This document shows, piece by piece, positions 51,201 through 60,200 of a stretch of 64,000 nt of DNA (position 1 is its first letter; the number at the start of each line of letters is the position of its first letter). Position numbers and translations under genes: made by a program. Under the pieces are notes generated by a model. The model did not search any database. It saw nothing but the letters and a program-made list of their open reading frames with translations, and was not told the DNA's origin. The DNA is from Erythrocercus mccallii (Eukaryota > Chordata > Aves > Passeriformes > Dicruridae): contig VZRG01001946.1 in assembly GCA_013397435.1 (NCBI GenBank), positions 1-64,000 on the forward strand. The letters are read 5' to 3'.

Positions 51201-54200
51201 CATTTGAAAGTTGTATTCTAGAGGCAGGTGAAGATGAGAAACTTTCTGTTGACTTATCCCTGTTTTTGCTGTTACAGATGTTATGGAACCTGAGGGTGAG
51301 GTCCTAAATCCCTCCCCATTTCCAGGGCAAGCCCAGTTTGGCTGTGGTAAACTTCTGGTCACTGGCCAGTGGCATCATCTCACAGTGACAGTTGCCAAGG
51401 AGGCAAAGAAGAGCTGCATTGTGTCAGCTTACATAAATGGTCAGATGCTTGGCTCTGCTAAGGTAAAGGCTCTCTGCAAAGATCTTGTGCCTGACTTTTG
51501 CCTTGCATTGCTTTTCATTTTTATCTTGCAATGCGTCTACCATGACTTTTCAGTATTAATCTGAGAAACTCAAAGTATGATGATTTACACATGTAACACG
51601 TGCCACTGCGCAGGGTGTGAGTGTAGTCAGAAATCCGTACAAAACAGGGTGTACTTGTGCTGTTTTCCAGAAGTATATTCCCAGCATATACTGGTGCTTT
51701 GAACTAGTTCTCCCCTCCCCCTTCAGCATACAGATAACCAGGGCAATTTGTGTGGTGATGCTCCTCTAGAGTTGGGGATACTTAGGTTGCAGGTAGCTCA
51801 GGGTTATGTTGGTGAAATTCAGTTATATGCTTAGGTCAACATTTTCTGAGTTTACTAGTGATTCAGAGGATCTATCAGTTTGAGCCCAAGATCTGCAGAA
51901 GTTGTCAGATATAAGAAGTACTTCACATCAAGGTGTGACCAGAGAGCCCTAAATGAAGGATGACTTGGATTTAGGCTAAAACCTGCAAAGGTGATGAGTT
52001 ACGCAGAGAGTCTTCACTTTTTCTTCTGAAGAAAGCTCTTGAAAAGTGGAAAAGTCACAGAGAAATAAGCTGCTGTGACTGTCCAGCTCTTTACAAGAAT
52101 CCAAAGTTAGGAGGAATTTCCTCAGGCATCTTATTTGGTCATGTTTCAAGCTGTCCTCTTTCCCTTACACCTTACACCTTTTGAATAATCTGTCAGTGGT
52201 CTTTTTCCTCACTAGCACAGTAAGAACTCAGGGACAGACAGGTATTTCTCTGGGTTGTTCAGTGTGTGAGATTATATCAATTAATGAGTTCATTGCTAAT
52301 ACTGGTGTACTGGTATTTCTCCTAATATGCAATTTCTTGTAATTTTTGTCACACAGCAGTCAGTTCTCAGGTTGCATGAAAGATCAGGCAAAAGTAATCC
52401 AAATGCACCTGAAGGGTTCATATTCCTTGAGATAAATGAGAATAGCCCCGGCTTCTGTTATTAATATCATCATGCTCCTGGTTTTGCAGTTAATCTCATA
52501 CTATTTTAGAGATCAAATTTTTGGATTTTGAATACAGTGTAGAAAATGCAGCCTGTTCTTTCTATTATATCTCTGGTTGGTGTGGTGGATTTTTGGGTTT
52601 TGAGTAGAATCCTTTTATGAATTGAAACTTGGAACCTTGGTCTCTTCCATTTTGTTCCCATCATTCCATTCAATCTCAGCACGTGCAAAGCTCACTTGTG
52701 TGTTTTATTCTTCCCCTGAAAACACAACCTGTTTAATTCCAAATATTCTCTTTCCTATACTTGAGAAAAATTATCTATCTCTTAAATGCCTTTTGGGACC
52801 TATATCCATTTCAAGAATGAAAATTTAATTTAATTTGACTTCCTTCAAATGAGACTGAAAGTCATCAATAAAACAGGCCTAAACATTGCAATTGATGAAA
52901 GAATTCACAGCAAGTGTGTTTAATATTCAGTGAAACAGCTCCTATAAATAAAATAATCCTTTAGTAAACAAAAGACTGCCCCAGTGTTGGGTTCACTGAC
53001 TTAATGCAAGCCTTCATCTTGATATGTACAGTGAAGGAAAGATTGTCTAAGAAATTAGAAATGGGCAAAAGTTATTAACAATACCAAAGGCTATTTTTAG
53101 TTGGTGGAGCTGGAGTGGGGTGTATTACTGTCTTGCATCAAGTATAATATTTATTCACTCAAGTGTCAATTGCTGCCTTTTAATATTGACCAGCCCTATC
53201 TTCTAAATCTCAGTAGTCAGAGACTACTATGACTTGGAGTCTTTCATCCTAACAGCAAATTGTTAAAAACAGGGCTAAGCTCCAAAGTACAATATAGTTT
53301 CTAGCTACCAAAAAATTCCAACTACTTCCTGTTACAGCTCTCTACCGTTTAATAAAATAATAGACTCAGTTTAGGAGGCCAGATCATTATTTCTGTACCA
53401 AAAATAAATGGGCCTGTTTCCTAAACAATGTTAGATCCACTGAAACTTGTTGATGCAATTGGATGATCTGCACTCTTCAAAAACTGCTTATTCTCTGTTT
53501 ATGCCAGTACAAAATGTGATCTGCAACTTGTCTTTGTCTGTTGAATGTCACAGTCAGAGTTATGAAGTTAGGAAAGGAAAAAAAAGTCTGGAGTCAGGAC
53601 AGGGCTTTTCTTTGCCAATACTTTTGACTGTGTTTTTGGAACAAAAATTAGGCTTAAACATTCAAAGTGCCTATGCTTACAGTACTTCTCAAAGTCCAGT
53701 CTCTGAACAGTAGTTGATAATTGTTGTGGTGGATTGACCTTGGTTGGATGTCAGGTACACCAAGATACACCAAGCAGCTGTATCATTCCCATTCCCAGCT
53801 GGACAGAGGAGAGAAAATAAGATGGAAAATGACTCATAAGTAAGTTGAGATAAGGCATTTTATTAAAGCGGAAACGAGTTTTCATATGCACAGGCAAAGA
53901 GATAAAAAATAGGTTTATTCTCTATTTTCCATCAGTGAGTGCTGTTGAGCCACTTCCTGGGAAGCAGGGCTTCAACACACGGAGCAGTTGCTATAGGAGG
54001 CAAGCATTGTAAATAACAAATTCCCTCCCCTCCTCCTCCTTTCCTTAGCTTTTATGTCTGAGTTGACATTATGTGGTATGAAATATCTCTGTTGTTAATT
54101 TGGTCCGTTGGCCTAGTCGTGTCCCCTCGCAGGATCTGGCCACTTCCAGCCCATTGATTGGGGGGAATGTTGGAGAGCCAGCGCTGACGCTGCCAGCTCT

Positions 54201-57200
54201 GCTCAGTAATAGCCACAACTCTGGGGTGTTCTCAACCCGTTTGTGCAAAGCCCAGCACTGTGGGGAAATGAACTCCAGCTCAGCCAGACTCAATATTACT
54301 GTGTTACACAGCTGACTGAGACTTCAATGAACACAGAGGTGACAGGCTGCACCTTACAGGGACCAGACCCCAGGGCACCCCAAGTGTAGTGGATCCCCTC
54401 AGTGAATTCCTTCTCTGTTGCAGATGCAGTATCTCCAGCCCTTACCAGGTAGCTGTATTTCCATGGAACCATCTTCCTTTATTGATGTCTATGGGTACAT
54501 AGCTACTCCTCGAATTTGGAAGCAGAAGTCCTCCTTGACCTGGCGCCTTGGTCCTACATACTTGTTTGAAGAGGCCATTTCTGTGGAAACCATAGAAGTT
54601 ATTATTAAGCTTGGCCCTCAGTATTGTAGCAATTTCCAAGCAGTACAACTTGAAGGTATGTGATAATTCTCATATCTGCCACTATTTGTTTGCATAATGT
54701 TGTTTTTATTTTTATAATCTTCTGTTAGTGTTCCAACTGTGTCTAGAAATCACTCTAAAAGTCTGGAAAACTGCATTACTGAATACTGTACAAGATTGTA
54801 GTAGAATACGTGAGGATCTTGTAACATACTGTGAATTGGAAAGAAGAGTAGGAATCAAGCAGCAGAGAGAGATGAAGAATAAAGAGGGATAACATGTCCT
54901 GAGTTGAAAGGTTCTGATTTCTGTTGGACAGACATTAAAGCAAAATCTTTAACTGAGACATTCTGCATTACCAGTGCTAACGGTGGGGGGGAAAAGGCAG
55001 ATAAAGAAGTATGGAGTTTAACTGCAAATGCCTGCAGAATAGGAGAGAGCACAGGGGAGAGAGGGGTAGGGGAGTAAGTTACATTCCACTTAATGAAGAG
55101 GCTTTTTAACTAAAGTATGTTGTTACCTTCAATTATTAAACAGACAAAATAGACAGACAAAACATTTCAGTTATTGATTACTGTTTGTTCAACAAGTATG
55201 CATTTGCCTCAGTGCTAGAGCTTGGCATGAAATGGGATGGTCATTTTGCATTTGAAAGAGCAAAATAGTCTTTCCTGGTGATGCTCCAGCCTGAAACAAT
55301 GTAAAAAGACTGGCTGAGAGTACTCCTTCAGACAGAATGCTGTCAATCTACACACAAAAAGCTGCAAGTCAGTTGTGGGAAGGGGTTGTTGAGAGAGAAA
55401 TGGTGTCGAAGTACAGCTTTGAAATAAAACCATTACCTGTAGAAGTCAGAAGGATTTGATTTTTTGAATAATTGAGTCTTTATGAAGTCTGGGGGGCTTG
55501 TTTTCTGCACAGTTCTTCCCAGATGGACTTTAGTATTAATCACAGATTGTGGCCATCTGACTTTAGTCATGCCCTGTTTTAGGGAAATAACAGAGCAACA
55601 TATAAGATGTGGTTTCCTAATTGTGAAATTCTCTCACTCTCTCTCCTTGCACTCTCCCTAGGAACTTAGGAATGGAAAGGAAGTTAGGAAAAAGGAAGTT
55701 AGGAAAATGGAAATTTTGACTTTAAAAAGTTTTACCACAACCCTCCCAAATACCACAAGGGTTTTTTTTTTTCCTTAAAATGGATTTATGACCTTGTTGC
55801 AAACAGCAGTGGGAATTTTTGGCAGTGTTGTGTCCTGTCTCCCCAGTCTCTTATTGCTTCTTGCTAATCAACTGCAGTTGTGCAGAGGCTTAGTCTGCAG
55901 ACCACGTCCTGTTGGAAGGGAAATGGTGACACAGTCTTGGGGCCTTTTATTTATAGTTAATCTTTCTGTGGTGTGTGAGCTAATTTTTTGCCTAAAGGGG
56001 CTGTGTCACCAGCACTAGTAAACAGTTTTGTAAGCCAGCTGTTTTCCCAGTCTATAAAACTGTCAAAAATATAACTTGACTTTTTTTGAAATAAAGGTAC
56101 ATATAGTTTTTCCAAGTGTGAGCAGGAATAAAAAAATTCTTAAAAGAAACACATATGAGAATTTCATGTTAGACAGCTGAACCTGGTACTTTTTAGAAGC
56201 TTCCCAAATGTTGTTAGTTGGCAGCTCTGAACTTTTGCCTCTGCTCTTCTTCCTCACAAATCTTTGCTTTGGGTACCCTGATAAAGTTCCCACAAAACAC
56301 AAGAGGCCTCTGAAATGTTTTCTATGTCCAGAAATTTTGTTTATATTGTGTGGAAAGAGAGAAAGGTTTATTCTGGACATTTCTGAGCTTCATGAGATGT
56401 TATGAGAGGATAAAGAATCAAGGCAAAGCAGTTACCAGAGGACACAACTGCTGGTGATGCAAGCTGCCATGGACTGTGTTGCAAGGAGTGAATACTTTTT
56501 CTGGTTATCATTAAGACAAAGTAAAATTATTTCCTAAACATCAGTTTCTTCCAGTTATTTTTCACTTACCTCTCTCCTGTCTTGCATATTGAACAAGTTC
56601 CTTCAGATATTCACAGTCTTTCGTGTTTTAGGCGAGGACCAGTACAGTGGCCAAAATATGGCACCTCTGGTGGCAGAAGATAAGATTTCTTTTGGAATCA
56701 ATGCCGTGTGCTCATCTCTCACTACAGTCCAAGATATAAAGAGCTCTTACAATGAAGTGGATGGTCGGCTGATTGCCAAGGAGGTCACAAATTCCCTTTG
56801 TCTTAAACAAGTTTTCTCTGGCTTGCAATCCGTTTCCTAGAGCCAAGTTTCTGACTTTCTCTTGCCTGTGTACCTTCAGTGATTTTTTTTAAACTTCTTT
56901 TCCATTCCTTAACTTTGTTCTACTCATAGTTCAATTTTCTCCTATGGAGAGGAATAGATTGAAAAGTGTGATCATCATGTTAAAAGCATTTTTTGAAACA
57001 AGAAAAGAAGCCATAATTTTCAGGGTTTATGATAATTTTTTTCAGCCTGTGTATTCTAAATGCCTTCACAAGGAGTTTTCACATGCTATTCTGTCATTCT
57101 TGCTAATACTAATCTATTGATATGTGAAAGTAGTGGCATTGTGGGATGTTGTTAGTGGGTAAATATTTGTCCTTACAATCAACTTTTTATGAAAAAGAAG

Positions 57201-60200
57201 ATGGTTTTCATTGTCTAAAATTAATAAAATAATCTAAAGTATTAGAGCATGCATTTATTACTTTTAGTGTCCCTGATACTACCAAAGTTTTTCTTAAAAT
57301 GTCTTTTATCTGTTTTAGATTGGAATTAATTCTCGGGATGGTTCAACACCAATATTCCTAGCTAAGAATATTGCTGGACACCTCTCAGGTTCTGTGAGGA
57401 CTATTGGGTCAGTTGCTGTGGGCCAATATGGTAAATGCAATTGTCTTAATGTTTAATATTCTTTTAAGAGTGAAGTTTTTTTCTGTCCAATAGTAGATTT
57501 AGTCTGTGTAACTTCCTGGTAGACTAACACGGCAATTTCCTAGGGGTACGAGTGTTCCAGTCCTCTCCAGCAGCTACCAGCCTGAACTTTATTGGAGGCC
57601 CTGCCATTCTCCTGGGTCTCATTGCTATGGCCCGTGATGACCATACCATGTATGCAGCTGTCAAAGTCCTGAACTCCATCCTCAACAGTAGCCCCTTGAG
57701 TGAAAAACTGATGAGGCACATCCATGGATACCAGGTAGACAGACTTTTGTTCGTTCATTCTGGTTATAGACTTTCTCTTCTATTTTTCTATATTTATCCT
57801 CAAATCTATCAATGGGAATGAACCAAACATATCCTGGCTATAGCCACTTATGGCTGGAATTTTCTAAGTTAGGAGGGGGATATAGGATAGGGCTGTATAC
57901 CCTGTGCTTACAGTCCCTGGGAACCTCTGTAACAGTTTATCTGCTGAAGAAAATGTGAGGACAGATGCCTCTTGGTCAGACATGATTTAAAAAACTAAAT
58001 AAGCCAGTGCAGCAGATTTGTGACTGACCCACTCCTCACCTTTTACCAATATACTTGATCCTACACACAGAAGACCTCAGGTCACTTTTCTTCCTCCCCT
58101 AGGCTCATACAGCCTAAGATTCCTCATTACAGACTGCCCAGTGTAGGGAATTCCTGTGGCTCAGTCTTCACTGTGTATGAGGAATTGTGCTGATATAAAT
58201 AAGCACTGCCTGAATTTCATTGATTAGGTCTGTCTCAAATTAATCTTTAAACCTGAAAGCTATGCAGACTGAAGATTTTGGTTGTATATAAATTCTATGT
58301 ATGTAATATTGGATGGATTGAGGCTCAAGTATGACGTTTCAGTTTAGTATCGTTTACTTTGTGCTATGTAGCTGAAGGAACTCTGAAGGAACAGAGAGGA
58401 CTCTTTAATATAGAAGGTTCCAAACAAGACCTTTAACATTAGAATTCATGAATGATTTATTATAAACTTTCCCTTTTCCCAACATGCAAATTGTTCATAA
58501 ATTTATCACAATCTATACGAATATATTTATCCTACTTAGACATTACTTGCCCAGTCCTTTCTTGTAGGTCAATGTCTGTCTTTATATTGTGTATGAGCTG
58601 TTCCTTTTGATTTTTTGGTAAATAGTGTTCTCTCCATGTGACTGATCATCATATTGCCATGGAGTGAAGCTTTTTTTTTTACAGCCAAGTAATAAATTTG
58701 TCTTGATATGTATTTTCAAATTAATTTATATTCTTTCCAACCTGTTCAAAATGTAACGGCTTACTGAACAGTCTTCTCACAGTATGGGGAAATTGTTGCA
58801 TAATCAAAGATAGGCTCAGTTGAGAAACTGGCAATGTTTCACAGATGTTTTTCATTTGGGGTGGTAAAAATTAATATTTTTTAAATTAACACCATTTGTA
58901 AGCAATTAAGAAGAAGATTACATCCATGAAGAAGAGCATAGAGCACCTACTGTGGTTTAGTTATATTTGTTTCTTTTTTAAAATTACGTTCAACATGATA
59001 TGACACATATTTTCCTCCTGTTCAATGCAACAGAGTTGCCAAGCTTTTTCAAAAAAATCATACTTACACTTCCTGCATGAAATTTTATGTTTGGGCCAAA
59101 ATCTTCATTTTCTTCATGATGCTTATTCAAAATGCATACATGCATGACTGCTACATCTGAGTAAAATATATGTTGGTCTTGAATTAAAGAGAAGTGTTAT
59201 ATGTTAGACTATAAATACAGATTTATACTTGGCAGATATTTATTCCAGCTTCTTTTTTTCAGCTGCTGAGCTATCTATTGAAGAGGAAAACTCAGCTACT
59301 AAACAACAGGATTTTGCAGTTAATGTTCTCCCTAGTGGGCACAGCTGAACTGGGCTTTGAGTCTTCTGTCATCAAGAATTATAGTGCATTCCAGTATATT
59401 CTCTGCAATTTTGAGGTAAAACTGTTCATGTTACTGTGGCTTTGGCTGTATTAAAGATGGCTGTACAATACAAGGTTTGGTTTGCTCATAGCATCTTCTG
59501 GATTCAATATCTAGGATGGGGTTGTGTGTTGTGCATTACCACACTGTGAGCCCCCCAGGTGTGCAGGAACACTTCCAGAGGGTCTGCTCCTCAGGGATAG
59601 AACTGGAGCTACAGATCCCTGCCCTAGCAGGGATTCCCCAGTGCCTGCAGGTTGCATTAGAAGAACACTGAAAGTTTATGATGTTCTCCTCCTTAATTTT
59701 AACTATTTCTCTGATGCAGCTACTGTTCTCACAGCTCAGCAGAGCAGTAATACCTCTGTTTTCCTTTGTCTTTCAGCTTTGGATGAAAGCACCAGAAAAT
59801 CTTGACCTTGTTCTTCTTTCCCATCTTGTGGAAATCTTGCAATCCTCCAGGTATAAATATGTGTTTGAATCAGAAACCTTTGGGACAAACTCATCTGTAA
59901 CCTGAAGCTGGAACTCTGAGGTGGATATGAAGGATCTAATCCCAGTGGGAATCAGTGGATTCTAGGAGTGAATCATTCCTGTACTGCTCTTTCAAGCCTG
60001 GAGCTAGTGATTTTATCAGCTCCTGAGATGACTTTGGGGCCAGACTGGGAAAAGATATCTGATTACCTGGTTCACATGGAACCACTGCTGTACAATGAAA
60101 GTTTAAATATCTACTGGTGAAGGGAAATCTGAATATTTGAATTGACTATGAAATAATTTTTTAAAAATATGTTATTGAAGTTGTGTTTAAAATCAAAACA

